NCBI GenBank assembly: GCA_023228145.1
Contig: JALOBU010000033.1
Location: 1-34,009, forward strand
Direction of reading: 5' to 3'
Length of the DNA stretch: 34,009 bases
Source: Bacteroidales bacterium
GTDB lineage: Bacteria; Bacteroidota; Bacteroidia; Bacteroidales; CAIWKO01
Shown here: positions 1 through 8,844 of the stretch, one piece after another
Layout of the letters: each line of letters opens with the position of its first letter
How positions within the stretch are numbered: the stretch's first letter is position 1
Made by a program: the position numbers and the translations under genes
The notes under the pieces: generated by a model
Told to the model about the DNA's origin: nothing
Seen by the model: only the letters and a program-made list of their open reading frames with translations
Databases searched by the model: none

Positions 1-100
1 GGGTGAACATGGCGTCGTACTGTGCCTGCACTGGGGTGTTGACACCTTTGAAAACAAACAGGCTGATAACTGCTGCGGATATGATGATTAACTTTTTCAT
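1..100 (-). CDS. PorP/SprF family T9SS outer-membrane protein, N-terminal fragment
   Basis: Only the first 33 codons are inside the window and the gene runs off the left edge. The translation begins with a signal peptide (MKKLIIISAAVISLFVFKG) and reaches the cleavage-like AQ at about residues 26-27. It continues as QYDAMFT, the typical mature start of PorP/SprF proteins, which are outer-membrane proteins associated with the type IX secretion system. The start codon lies 28 bases after the stop of the upstream giant HYR adhesin on the same strand, so the two are probably co-transcribed. A type B cargo gene followed by a porP/sprF-like gene is a common arrangement in Bacteroidota. Assignment rests on the short N-terminus plus this context, because no membrane-barrel part can be seen. 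Confidence 0.72.
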   Translation of the reverse strand, partial: MKKLIIISAAVISLFVFKGVNTPVQAQYDAMFT

Positions 101-128
101 AGCTGTATAATTTTTAGAGGTTCAACAA

Positions 129-3100
129 TTAGTATTTAATAACAATGAATCCTGTTCTGGGTTCCCGATTATCCTTGTTGTGTTCAAAGATATAATAATA
201 CGTTCCCTGCGGGAGAATATTTTTACCCATAAGTAATACATTCTCATTGGGTTTGCCATCCCATGTATTATCATATCTTTCCATAAGATACACAATATTT
301 CCCCATCTGTTGAAAATGGAAAGTTTGTTATCAGGATATTCTTCAATGCCTGAGATAACAAGGAGGTCGTTTATTCCGTCTCCGTCCGGAGAAAAAGCTT
401 CAGGGATTCTGACATCGTAAGGTGTGATGGTAACGGGAGTACAGTCACTTTCATCTTCATCGTCTGGCCGTCCATTTGAATTGGCATCGCTTGTATAGCC
501 TAAGTCAGAGATATCTGAAACAATAATCCCGAGAGAACTTAATCCTGTAACGGCCGCACTATTGCAGAAAGTTTGCCTTGCACCTGATATTACAATATTG
601 ACAGTAAAAGAGATGGTTGTACTCATATCAATATCAAGGTAACTGGTATTGCTCTCAAGGAGATTTATATCATTCCTTCCATCGTAGAAAGTATTAGGTG
701 TTAGGTTGCCGTTTGTATTCGGAGGGTCAACAATAGAATAAGTGACTGGCCATGTAAAAATAATGCTTAAATCATCTGTAACCTGAATGTTAGAGATAAC
801 ATCATTGCCTAAGTTTTCAACGGTAATTACATAAGTTACATTGAAGCTATGGTCAGGCATTTCTTTGATGTTGGAAACTGCTTTGGCAATGCCAAGTACA
901 GGGTTGTTCACAGGAACTACGTTGACAAAGACCATGGCTTCCGAGCAAAGGCCGGTAGAGTCACAAATCTGGTAATTAAATTGGTCCATGCCTGTGAAAA
1001 GGAAATCCGGTGTATATGTTACAGTTCCATTAATATAATCAATTGTAATTGTACCATGACCCGGGACGACAGTAATAATTATTGAAGATGGATTTAAGTT
1101 GTTATCGCAATCAAGGTCATTGGCAAGTATGGGTATCAATACAGGAGTGCTTTCGGCCGTTATTGCTGTGTCGTTTACTGCTAATGGGGCACTTTCAACA
1201 TAAACAGTCTGAATACATGTAGTAACATTTCCAAACACATCGCTGATTGTCCATGTTACAAGAGTTGTTCCCACCTGATAAACCGCAAGTTCGTTGTTTT
1301 CAACGCTTGAAATGATGCAATTATCCGTATAAGTTGGGAAGCCAAGAATAATACCGGAGATGTTACATGTACCTGGTACAGAATTAGTATATATGTTCCC
1401 GGGGCATGTTATAATAGGTTTTATTGTATCCAGCACTGTAACAACAGCTATGCATGAAGAAATATTTCCGTTAACATCGGTTGCTGTCAGCGTTACAAAA
1501 TTTGCACCAGCATTGGAGCAGATAAATTCATTGGGGAAAACACCCAGAGATGCTATGCCGCAAGCATCGTTTGAACCATTGTCAATATCTTCCGGGATAA
1601 TGGCTGCATGGCCAGAGGAATTGAGATAAATGGAGATGTTCTGACATAAAACCTGAGGAGGGGTGTTGTCAACAACTGTAATCAGGGCAGTGCATGTGCT
1701 GATATTATTGTTTGCGTCAGTTACGGTTAATGTAACTGTATTGGCGCCTACATTGTCGCAGATGAAAGTATTTGGAGAAACAGTCATTGTAATGCCACAG
1801 GCATCGCCTGAGCCATTGTCAATATCATTTGCAGTTATGCTTGCATGGCCGGTATTATCCAATCCAACAGTAATATTTTGACAGATGGCAACAGGAGGTA
1901 TATTATCTTCTATTGTTACTTCAGCTGTGCAGGTTGAAACATTCCCGTTGACATCAGTAACTGTGAGTATAACATTGTTTAGGCCTACATTGTCACATGT
2001 AAAAACGCTTGGCTCAACAGTTAAGCTTGCTATGCCACAGGCATCACTTGAACCATCATCTATTTGTGATGGAGTAATTTCAGCATTTCCGGTTGCATCA
2101 AGTTGAACCGTGATGTTCTGGCATAATGCAATTGGAGCAACATTATCAATAACAGTAATCTGAGATACACATGTTGAAACATTCCCATTAACATCTGTTA
2201 CTGTCATCATGACTGTATTGTTGGCGATGGGTTCTTGTTGAACAGGTGCACCGGGGCTTACCCATGCCATGGCCGCATCCATAGAAACCAAAGTTGAACT
2301 TGCGCCACCTAAAACATCAGTAACAACAGTGCCGCTTCCATTCTCTATGGGGTAGTATAATGAGAGTTCAGATTCATTACCGGTAAGTGTTAAATTCATA
2401 TTGGCAAAAATTTCTGACTGACTTAAACCTCTCTGCCATACTCTTAATTCATCAATTTGTCCTTTATAAAACCTTCTTGTTCCATAGACAGAATTATCAT
2501 CATTATATTTCCCAACCCATAGATAGTTTCCTCCATTCAAAGGTGCCTGAATATAATTTGTGTTATCTTTCAGAACACCATTTAAATATGTTTTTACATT
2601 ACCGGGAGTATAGACAACAGCAATATGTTGCCATGTATTTGCTATTAATCCTGCATTATTTATTGTTATAAATCCGTCTTCATATTCCACGGTGATTTGA
2701 TTTAACTGAGAATTGATATTGGCACCAAAGCCGTGTCCATATTGCCCGGGAATGTCATTGCTTATCACATTGCTTGGATACAAATTAGTTATTTCTGAAC
2801 GAATTTCAGGTTTCACCCATGCTTCAATCGTTAGTGGCAATACTTTGATGGCGTTTGTTGTTCCGCTTTGCAAATAATCGTCGATACCATCAAAATTCAG
2901 TGCAAAGTCATTAGGTTGTGTGAGTTCAATATCATAACAGTTAAAATCGTAATCATCAAGAACGATGGAAGCAATGCCGCAATTATCATAACTTCCGTTG
3001 TTTATTTGATCTTCGGTGATGGTTGCGCTGCCGTATTCATCCAGTTCCACAGTGATGTTATTACACAGAGCTGCGGGAAGCATATTGTCTTCCACAGTAA

Positions 3101-6100
3101 CAATAGACTGGCATGTCGAAATATTCCCATTTTCATCGGTTACAGAAAGTAGTACATTGTTTGTCCCAACATTTGCGCAAGTAAAAGTGTTTGGAGTAAC
3201 AATCATGGAAGCTACTCCACAAGCATCAGATGAGCCTGTAGTAATATCTGCTGCAGTTATTGTGGCATTGCCTGTTGAATCAAGTTCTAATGTAATATTC
3301 TGGCAGTTAACTACCGGAGGTGTGAGGTCAAGAACCGTAAGGGTTGCATTACAAGTGGAAGAGTTACCGCTCATGTCTGTTACTGTCAAAGTAATAGTAT
3401 TTGCACCAACATTATCGCATGAAAACTGAGTAGGAGACACTTCCATATTATCTATGCCGCATTCATCAAAAGAACCCACATCGACCTGTGATGCTGTAAT
3501 TGTCAGATTTCCAGTAGCATCAAGAAGCATAGTAAGGTTTTGACAAAAAGCTTCTGGAGGTGTAATATCTTCAACAGTAACAATAGCCGTGCAGGAAGAA
3601 ACATTTCCGTTAACATCTGTAACAGTCAATGTAACATTATTTTCTCCAACTTCAGAGCACGTGAAGTATTGTGGAGATACAGTAAGTGAATGGATTCCGC
3701 AAGCATCATATGAATTGTCATTTACCTGGCTGGCTGTAATGACAGTAAATCCTGAAATGTCAAGGGGTACTGTAATATTTTTACAGACAGCAACAGGGGG
3801 GATATAATCTTCAACAGTTACAGTTGACATACAGTATGCCTGATTCCCTCCAAAGTCTGTAACCGTAAGTATGACTGTGTTATCGCCAATATGTGAACAG
3901 GTAAAATGAGTGATATTCGGAACATAAGTTGAAATACCGCACATATCGTAGGAGCCATTGTCAAGCATGAACCCTGTGATATCTGCGTTTCCGGTTGAGT
4001 CAAGCTGAATGGTAATATCTTTACAGAATGACAAAGGTGGAGTAACATCGTCAAAAGTAACAACAGCAATGCATGTTGACACATTGCCATTATTATCTGT
4101 TACAGTAAGTGTTACATTATTATTGCCTATATTGGCGCAAGTAAAATGACTTGGTGTAACAGTCATGGATGATATGCCACATGCGTCGGAGGAGCCATTG
4201 TCAATATCTGCAGCAGTAATATCTGCATAGCCCATAAAATTCAAGGGTACATAAATATCCTTGCAAACAGCTACTGGTGGTGTATTATCCACGATTGTAA
4301 CTGTGCCAGAGCAGGTACCCGTATTTCCATTTAAATCTGTAACGCTAAGTATAACACTATTAACTCCAACATCGGCACATGTAAATGTGTTTGGCAAAAC
4401 ACTCATCACATTTAGTCCGCAAGCATCATAGCCCCCGTAAAACATCTGTTCGGGAGTGATTGTAATATTGCCGGTAGGATCTAACGCAACAGTGATATTG
4501 TTGCAAAAAATTACAGGAGGAATGTTGTCAATCACTGTTACGGTTACCATAGCAGTACCAATATTTCCTGCAGCATCATAAGCCGTGAATGTAATTGTAT
4601 TTGCACCAACATTTTCACAGCCAAAAATATATTTGGAAAGAGTCATATTGGTTATTGCACAATTATCATATGAGCCAGAATTTACATCAGATGCACTGAT
4701 GGATGCAAACCCATTTGAATTCAGGTATATAGTGATATCTGTTGTAGAAGCTATAGGCGGCTGATTGTCAATGACGCTAACATAGTCAATGCAAGTGCTG
4801 GAATTTCCGTGGATATCAAAGATTGTCCAGTTAATTGTAGTAATTCCGACCGGATATTGCTCGCTGGCATTGGATGTTCCAGTGAAATCATTAATGAAAT
4901 AATCAACGTCACAATTATCCCAGGTATTTGGTGTGGGCACTGTTACGGTTGCATAGCACATGCCGGGGTCTGCAGGTCTGAATGCACCGTAAGGAGCAAA
5001 GGGGCAAGAAATAACAGGTGGTTCATCATCGGTAACAATAATTGTCTGCAGACAAGTATTAAAATTACCGTGAACATCGTAAACGGTCCAGGTTACAACC
5101 GTAGTATCCACAGGATAATATGCACTTGCATCAGCCGTACCGGTATAATTATTAGAAAAATAATTAACAGCGCAATTATCTGCGGTAGCCGGAGGAAGTA
5201 CAGTTACGTATGCCCCACACATACCGGGGTCGTTGGTTTGTGTTTGGTCGGGGGCGCATGTAATTGATGGAACTTCATCATCCGTTATAATTACTGTTTG
5301 AATACAGGTATTTGTATTGCCGTGAATGTCAAAAACTGTCCAGGTAACATAAGTGGTGTCAACGGGATAAATATCGCTGGCGTCGGCAGTGCCGTTATAA
5401 TTATTCATATAATAATCCACTCCGCAATTATCATCAACAGTTGGGGGGCCAATAGTAACTGAAGCTTCGCATAGCCCTGAATCTGCGGTTTGATTCACAT
5501 CAGAAGGGCAGGTGATAGATGGAAGTTCTTTGTCTTCTACGGTGATGTCAAAGGAACATGAATTTGTATTGCCGTAAGCATCGGTGGCGGTCCAGACTAT
5601 ATTTGTTAATCCTTCGTTTAGTATAACCCCGTCGAGCGATGCAGTATCAGTACCAGTTGTTGCTCCACTTAAGACGTAAGAAATAAATGCCCCGGGGCAA
5701 TTGTCAGAGAATGCCGGATCAAAGCTTACAATTTTATTATATGTAACTGTTACCTGAGCATAATACCCGGATAATAAGGCATCAGGTATTAAACCCCATG
5801 AATTAGGATAATCAAGTATTCTGAATGAATTTAGACCTCCAACCACATAATTGGATGGATTCAGATTAAGCGTAACAATATGGTCTGGATTAGAAGGAGC
5901 ATTGCATAAGCACCAGTTAGAAGTGGCAAAACCACCTTCATTATTTCCATTAAGCTGAGTGGAATGCAAGTAACCACCTGAACATTCAACACCAACGCTA
6001 AATTGTAGTTGTACATCCGTTACAGTTCCGTTGCCTGTATCTGTCCAATCGAAACCTGCCGGCCAAGAGCTCCAGTTGTAATAACTTCCCCCACCACAGA

Positions 6101-8036
6101 CCTCAGTCAGATTGAATAAGTCACTTAATGAAATATTGTAAGTTGTTGTTACAATTTGGGTTGAATTCTCAATTACGTAAGTGCATTCGCCGGAGTCCGT
6201 ATTTACTGTCTGATCAGGCAGACAAGCTATGGCAGGTGCTTCATCATCAGTAACGGTTACATCAAAACTGCAAGTATTTGTGTTTCCTGATGCATCGGTA
6301 GCTAAGAAAGTATTAGTAGTTGTGCCAATGGGGAATAGCGAACCCGAAGGGAGGCCGGCTGTTTGTATCACATCGTCAAATTCAACAATGTAGTGAATAA
6401 TCCATGATGAAGGAAGGTCATTCCACAATCCACTTACCCAAACATTTATATAATTCTCATTTCCTCCGGTATTATTTGGCTCACCGGAGATCCAGTTTGT
6501 GTATGTAATTTCGCTTCCATCCAACCATTCCCAGCCTCCATTGGGTTCAGAATATAATGGACTGAAAATATCCTGAACAGCACCTGCCCAGAAATCTGAA
6601 CCAGAAGATGTAAGAAACGTATTCTCATCAGCAGAATTGATATAAACGAGATGGCCACCCAGAGCTATTGCTGCAGCGTTAGCTGAATCAAAATCAGTAG
6701 CTAGGTTAGATAAAAAATATCTATGATTATTAAAAATACCCAAGTAGGTATAACCGGGTATACTAAACGTATTACAATTATCTGTTACAACAGGTTGGGG
6801 ATAATTCACCGTTGCTCCGCAAACTCCAGGGTCGTTGCTTGTATTAATATCTGTCGGGCATGTAATAACAGGAGATTCGGTATCATTAACCGTTACGTTG
6901 AAATAACATGTATCATTGCCGCAGATGTTATTTGCTATAACCTGAACTGTTGTTGTTCCAAGTGGGAAAGAACCTCCGGGAGCAATGGGGTCGTATGATA
7001 GTGTGGGAGCAGGGACTCCGCTTACGTTTACAACGTAATTTACGTTTGCTCCGCAAACTCCTGGATCATTTACAACAGTGGTATCTGCGCATAACAATCT
7101 CGGAGCAGTATTTATAGTCAGGTCATTGCCGTTTTCGGAACCGATAACAGCAGGGTCGGAAGAAACTACACGAATACGGTAAAGATTACCGGGATTTATA
7201 CCTGTAGGCAGGGTGCATGAAATAGTGTCTGCTGTTGTGGAAGCTAAGGAGCCAATAGTGTCAGGGCTGGCAAAGCTACCGTTTTCATCGCTGAGTTGTG
7301 CGTAGAAAATATTACCGGGGTTATAGGCACTAAATAAAGTATAACTCACATCTAAGGTCTCTCCTTCGCACCATGTCCCTGCAAAAGGTGTCGTAAATAT
7401 TTTCGGGCTTAGCATCAATATGGCATTTTCAAAAAGTTCTGGTGAGGGAATGGCATCATTGTAAAATCCGAATGTTATTAAATGTCCGCTCATGCTTAAA
7501 ATTATAGCGTCTTCAGAGCTGCCGGGATTATAAACAGCCATGGAGGTACCTGCTACAGGTATTAACCCAAAGGTGTAGAAACCCCATCCGGAAACATTGG
7601 AAAGTGGAACAGGATTAGCAGGAAGTCCTGCACTTAATGTCGCGTCTGTTACGTTTAACGAGGCCTGGTCGTCAATATTCCCGGTATAATCCACTCCAAG
7701 TGGCAAACTCAGTAAGTTATCCTGAGTCCAGTCAAAATACATTCCGGTTTTTCCGTATGTATTTATAAAATTTGCCAATGCCGCCACAGAAATAGAGTCT
7801 GGCGTATTTCCCTGGGGATAATAGATTGCTATGTCGTAATTTTCAGGGGATGCAATTTCTGTCTGAAAATCTGCATCGTTATAAACGTATGTGACATCAC
7901 AAGCCAAATTATCCAAAGCGTTGTATATTTGGTCATTTGTCGGTGAAAAATCACAATAATATAATACTTTGGTTTGCGAAAAAGCCGATAACGAAACTAA
8001 GCACAAAATAGAAAAGATTAATAAAGTTTTTTTCAT
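129..8036 (-). CDS. Giant HYR-repeat adhesin with lectin-type insertions and T9SS type B sorting domain
   Basis: A 2635-residue secreted protein. A signal peptide (residues 1-20, ending AFSQ) is followed by a GATase/ThuA-like alpha/beta region (about 21-215). HYR modules start near 311. A C-type-lectin-like domain (about 424-553, EPN at 519-521 and WND at 538-540) sits inside the second HYR module. An unassigned beta-rich segment (about 625-770) sits inside the third. Three regular HYR modules follow (about 832-1090), then eleven modules of about 80 residues (about 1090-2202), one interrupted by a LamG-like domain (about 1705-1935). The tail is another HYR module, a cadherin/Ig-like domain (about 2284-2375), a DUF11-like domain (about 2377-2535) and a type B sorting domain (about 2541-2635, with FSPDGDGIND and FNRWGN). 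Regular cysteine pairs suggest disulfide-stabilised modules. It is probably a surface adhesin exported by T9SS; the ligand is unknown. ATG at 8036 is chosen because the signal peptide follows directly. It is probably co-transcribed with the downstream PorP/SprF gene. Confidence 0.9.
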   Translation of the reverse strand: MKKTLLIFSILCLVSLSAFSQTKVLYYCDFSPTNDQIYNALDNLACDVTYVYNDADFQTEIASPENYDIAIYYPQGNTPDSISVAALANFINTYGKTGMYFDWTQDNLLSLPLGVDYTGNIDDQASLNVTDATLSAGLPANPVPLSNVSGWGFYTFGLIPVAGTSMAVYNPGSSEDAIILSMSGHLITFGFYNDAIPSPELFENAILMLSPKIFTTPFAGTWCEGETLDVSYTLFSAYNPGNIFYAQLSDENGSFASPDTIGSLASTTADTISCTLPTGINPGNLYRIRVVSSDPAVIGSENGNDLTINTAPRLLCADTTVVNDPGVCGANVNYVVNVSGVPAPTLSYDPIAPGGSFPLGTTTVQVIANNICGNDTCYFNVTVNDTESPVITCPTDINTSNDPGVCGATVNYPQPVVTDNCNTFSIPGYTYLGIFNNHRYFLSNLATDFDSANAAAIALGGHLVYINSADENTFLTSSGSDFWAGAVQDIFSPLYSEPNGGWEWLDGSEITYTNWISGEPNNTGGNENYINVWVSGLWNDLPSSWIIHYIVEFDDVIQTAGLPSGSLFPIGTTTNTFLATDASGNTNTCSFDVTVTDDEAPAIACLPDQTVNTDSGECTYVIENSTQIVTTTYNISLSDLFNLTEVCGGGSYYNWSSWPAGFDWTDTGNGTVTDVQLQFSVGVECSGGYLHSTQLNGNNEGGFATSNWCLCNAPSNPDHIVTLNLNPSNYVVGGLNSFRILDYPNSWGLIPDALLSGYYAQVTVTYNKIVSFDPAFSDNCPGAFISYVLSGATTGTDTASLDGVILNEGLTNIVWTATDAYGNTNSCSFDITVEDKELPSITCPSDVNQTADSGLCEASVTIGPPTVDDNCGVDYYMNNYNGTADASDIYPVDTTYVTWTVFDIHGNTNTCIQTVIITDDEVPSITCAPDQTQTNDPGMCGAYVTVLPPATADNCAVNYFSNNYTGTADASAYYPVDTTVVTWTVYDVHGNFNTCLQTIIVTDDEPPVISCPFAPYGAFRPADPGMCYATVTVPTPNTWDNCDVDYFINDFTGTSNASEQYPVGITTINWTIFDIHGNSSTCIDYVSVIDNQPPIASTTDITIYLNSNGFASISASDVNSGSYDNCAITNMTLSKYIFGCENVGANTITFTAYDAAGNIGTAMVTVTVIDNIPPVIFCNNITVALDPTGNITITPEQMFYGGYDACGLNVMSVLPNTFTCADVGVNSVILSVTDLNGNTGTCSGTVTIVDNTPPVAVCKDIYVPLNFMGYADITAADIDNGSSDACGISSMTVTPSHFTCANIGNNNVTLTVTDNNGNVSTCIAVVTFDDVTPPLSFCKDITIQLDSTGNADITGFMLDNGSYDMCGISTYVPNITHFTCSHIGDNTVILTVTDFGGNQAYCMSTVTVEDYIPPVAVCKNITVPLDISGFTVITASQVNDNSYDACGIHSLTVSPQYFTCSEVGENNVTLTVTDVNGNVSSCTAIVTVEDITPPEAFCQNLTMLLDATGNLTITASQVDVGSFDECGIDNMEVSPTQFSCDNVGANTITLTVTDMSGNSSTCNATLTVLDLTPPVVNCQNITLELDSTGNATITAADITTGSSDACGVASMIVTPNTFTCANVGTNNVLLSVTDENGNISTCQSIVTVEDNMLPAALCNNITVELDEYGSATITEDQINNGSYDNCGIASIVLDDYDFNCYDIELTQPNDFALNFDGIDDYLQSGTTNAIKVLPLTIEAWVKPEIRSEITNLYPSNVISNDIPGQYGHGFGANINSQLNQITVEYEDGFITINNAGLIANTWQHIAVVYTPGNVKTYLNGVLKDNTNYIQAPLNGGNYLWVGKYNDDNSVYGTRRFYKGQIDELRVWQRGLSQSEIFANMNLTLTGNESELSLYYPIENGSGTVVTDVLGGASSTLVSMDAAMAWVSPGAPVQQEPIANNTVMMTVTDVNGNVSTCVSQITVIDNVAPIALCQNITVQLDATGNAEITPSQIDDGSSDACGIASLTVEPSVFTCDNVGLNNVILTVTDVNGNVSTCTAEVTIEDNIPPVAICQNITVGLDNTGHASITANDIDNGSGDACGITMTVSPNTFICDNVGANTVTLTVTDANNNISTCTALITVVDNTPPQVLCQNISIYLNSSGHAAIIPEDIDNGSNDACGIASLGVFPNEFICSNAGANFVTLTATDVNGNISSCIAVVTVLDTIKPIITCPGNIYTNSVPGTCNISGIILGFPTYTDNCIISSVENNELAVYQVGTTLVTWTISDVFGNVTTCIQTVYVESAPLAVNDTAITAESTPVLIPILANDLDCDNNLNPSSIIITVVPGHGTITIDYINGTVTYTPDFLFTGMDQFNYQICDSTGLCSEAMVFVNVVPVNNPVLGIAKAVSNIKEMPDHSFNVTYVITVENLGNDVISNIQVTDDLSIIFTWPVTYSIVDPPNTNGNLTPNTFYDGRNDINLLESNTSYLDIDMSTTISFTVNIVISGARQTFCNSAAVTGLSSLGIIVSDISDLGYTSDANSNGRPDDEDESDCTPVTITPYDVRIPEAFSPDGDGINDLLVISGIEEYPDNKLSIFNRWGNIVYLMERYDNTWDGKPNENVLLMGKNILPQGTYYYIFEHNKDNREPRTGFIVIKY
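1425..4770 (-). repeat. Eleven tandem ~240-bp modules encoding HYR-like ~80-residue repeats
   Basis: The translated modules share PPVxxCxNITVxLD near the start, DNGSxDACGI in the middle, FxCxxVGxNxVxLTVTD later and NGNxSTC near the end, giving four cysteines per module. They are recognisable at the DNA level on the plus strand through recurring forms of gccacaggcatc and ccattgtcaatatc, but are clearly diverged from one another. One module is split by about 690 bases encoding the LamG-like domain. The regular spacing is protein-coding, not an RNA or CRISPR repeat. Confidence 0.88.
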
Positions 8037-8096
8037 AAGAAAAAGAATTAATTTGATTTAGAAATATTTATTAAATTTAAATAAATTATACGATAA

Positions 8097-8104
8097 CAAA
8101 GATA
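8097..8104 (-). promoter_or_regulatory. Putative Bacteroidota -7 element (TATCTTTG) for the HYR adhesin
   Basis: The minus strand reads TATCTTTG, an exact fit to TAnnTTTG, about 60 bases upstream of the adhesin start. A possible -33 ATTG lies at 8128-8131, at the loose end of the usual spacing. The identical octamer occurs in the same orientation upstream of gcvP. Confidence 0.5.
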
Positions 8105-8305
8105 ATAATATCAAAAAGCAAAAAAAGCAATTTTCAAAAAAAATATTTTTTGCATTTAAAAAAAGTAAAAAATGATTGTGTATTTTTTTATTCAAAATTT
8201 AAATAAGTAACTTAATGATTATTTGTAAAAATAATATTACCTGCAAATATATGCAATAAAATTTTTTAAAAAATAAATATTATTAATTTTAAAATAAATA
8301 AAAAA

Positions 8306-8338
8306 ATTGTTAAAGCAACCAGATTATTAATATATTTG
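8306..8338 (+). promoter_or_regulatory. Putative promoter for the 8392-13548 operon
   Basis: TATATTTG at 8331-8338 fits the TAnnTTTG -7 consensus, and ATTG near 8306-8309 is an acceptable -33 element about 21 bases upstream. The predicted leader to the ATG at 8392 is roughly 45-50 bases. No competing motif of similar quality was seen on this strand between 8200 and 8391. Confidence 0.55.
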
Positions 8339-8391
8339 TCATTAAATAAGTAAAATAAAATAACACAATATTAATTATAATAAACTTAATT

Positions 8392-8814
8392 ATGAAACAA
8401 CTTCCATTAATTTTAAAATCTATTTTGGTTTTTGCTTTTTGCATTATCTTTTATATGCAGGCTTTTTCACAAAACACAGGAAATGATTATTTACTGAAAT
8501 TTAACCGGAAATGCACTGGGAATGTTGCTAGTTTAAATGAGAAAAATGAAAAAGTGTTTACATTTGTTATTGAGAATATGCTCTTACAGGAACAAATTGA
8601 AAATTTTATTGAAATTCTGAAAGGCCATGAGCTTGTTATTTCTGTTGATATTTCTGAAATACATGGTGATAAACAGCAACGCAATGCAACTGTCATTTTA
8701 AAACCCGAATCCAAAATTAATGATTTTCAGGATCTGCTAAGGTTGGTTGGGGTTAACACTATATTTCTCGACGGAGAGTTGATTGCTGTGGATGACCTTG
8801 AAAACAAAAAATAG
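8392..8814 (+). CDS. Small secreted protein of unknown function, ferredoxin-like fold predicted
   Basis: A 140-residue protein that I do not recognise as a named family. It starts with a clear signal peptide (hydrophobic residues about 8-24, ending QAFSQ), so it should leave the cytoplasm. The mature part reads as beta (KVFTFVIEN), helix (EQIENFIEILKG), beta (ISVDISEI), beta (NATVILKP), helix (NDFQDLLRLVG), beta (NTIFLDGEL). This beta-alpha-beta-beta-alpha-beta order suggests a ferredoxin-like fold such as HMA- or SPOR-type small domains, but no CxxC metal-binding motif is present. It lacks a T9SS sorting domain, so it is more likely periplasmic or a lipid-free envelope protein than a displayed adhesin. 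It is first in an apparent operon, 30 bases ahead of a type B cargo gene, which hints at an accessory role for the two adhesins. That role is inference. Confidence 0.75.
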   Translation: MKQLPLILKSILVFAFCIIFYMQAFSQNTGNDYLLKFNRKCTGNVASLNEKNEKVFTFVIENMLLQEQIENFIEILKGHELVISVDISEIHGDKQQRNATVILKPESKINDFQDLLRLVGVNTIFLDGELIAVDDLENKK

Positions 8815-8844
8815 ATTCATTATTTATAAATTACTGAGGATTCA

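Larger units (their letters stand above)
8037..8391. other. AT-rich divergent intergenic region with two opposing promoter candidates
   Basis: About 355 bases without a credible gene, extremely A/T rich, lying between the divergent starts of the giant HYR adhesin (minus) and the small-protein/adhesin operon (plus). It holds one -7-type element facing each way, listed separately. No strong hairpin, RNA gene or operator-like palindrome was seen. Confidence 0.7.

Noticed and set aside
1425..4770. Regular ~240-base periodicity that could suggest a satellite or CRISPR-like array
   Set aside because: The repeat is in phase with a single long reading frame, the units differ at many positions, and the translation is a well-formed cysteine-patterned module.
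849..5267. Several plus-strand open frames of 70-150 codons opposite the giant HYR gene
   Set aside because: They recur with the module spacing, lack conserved domains and are antisense shadows of the repeated coding sequence.
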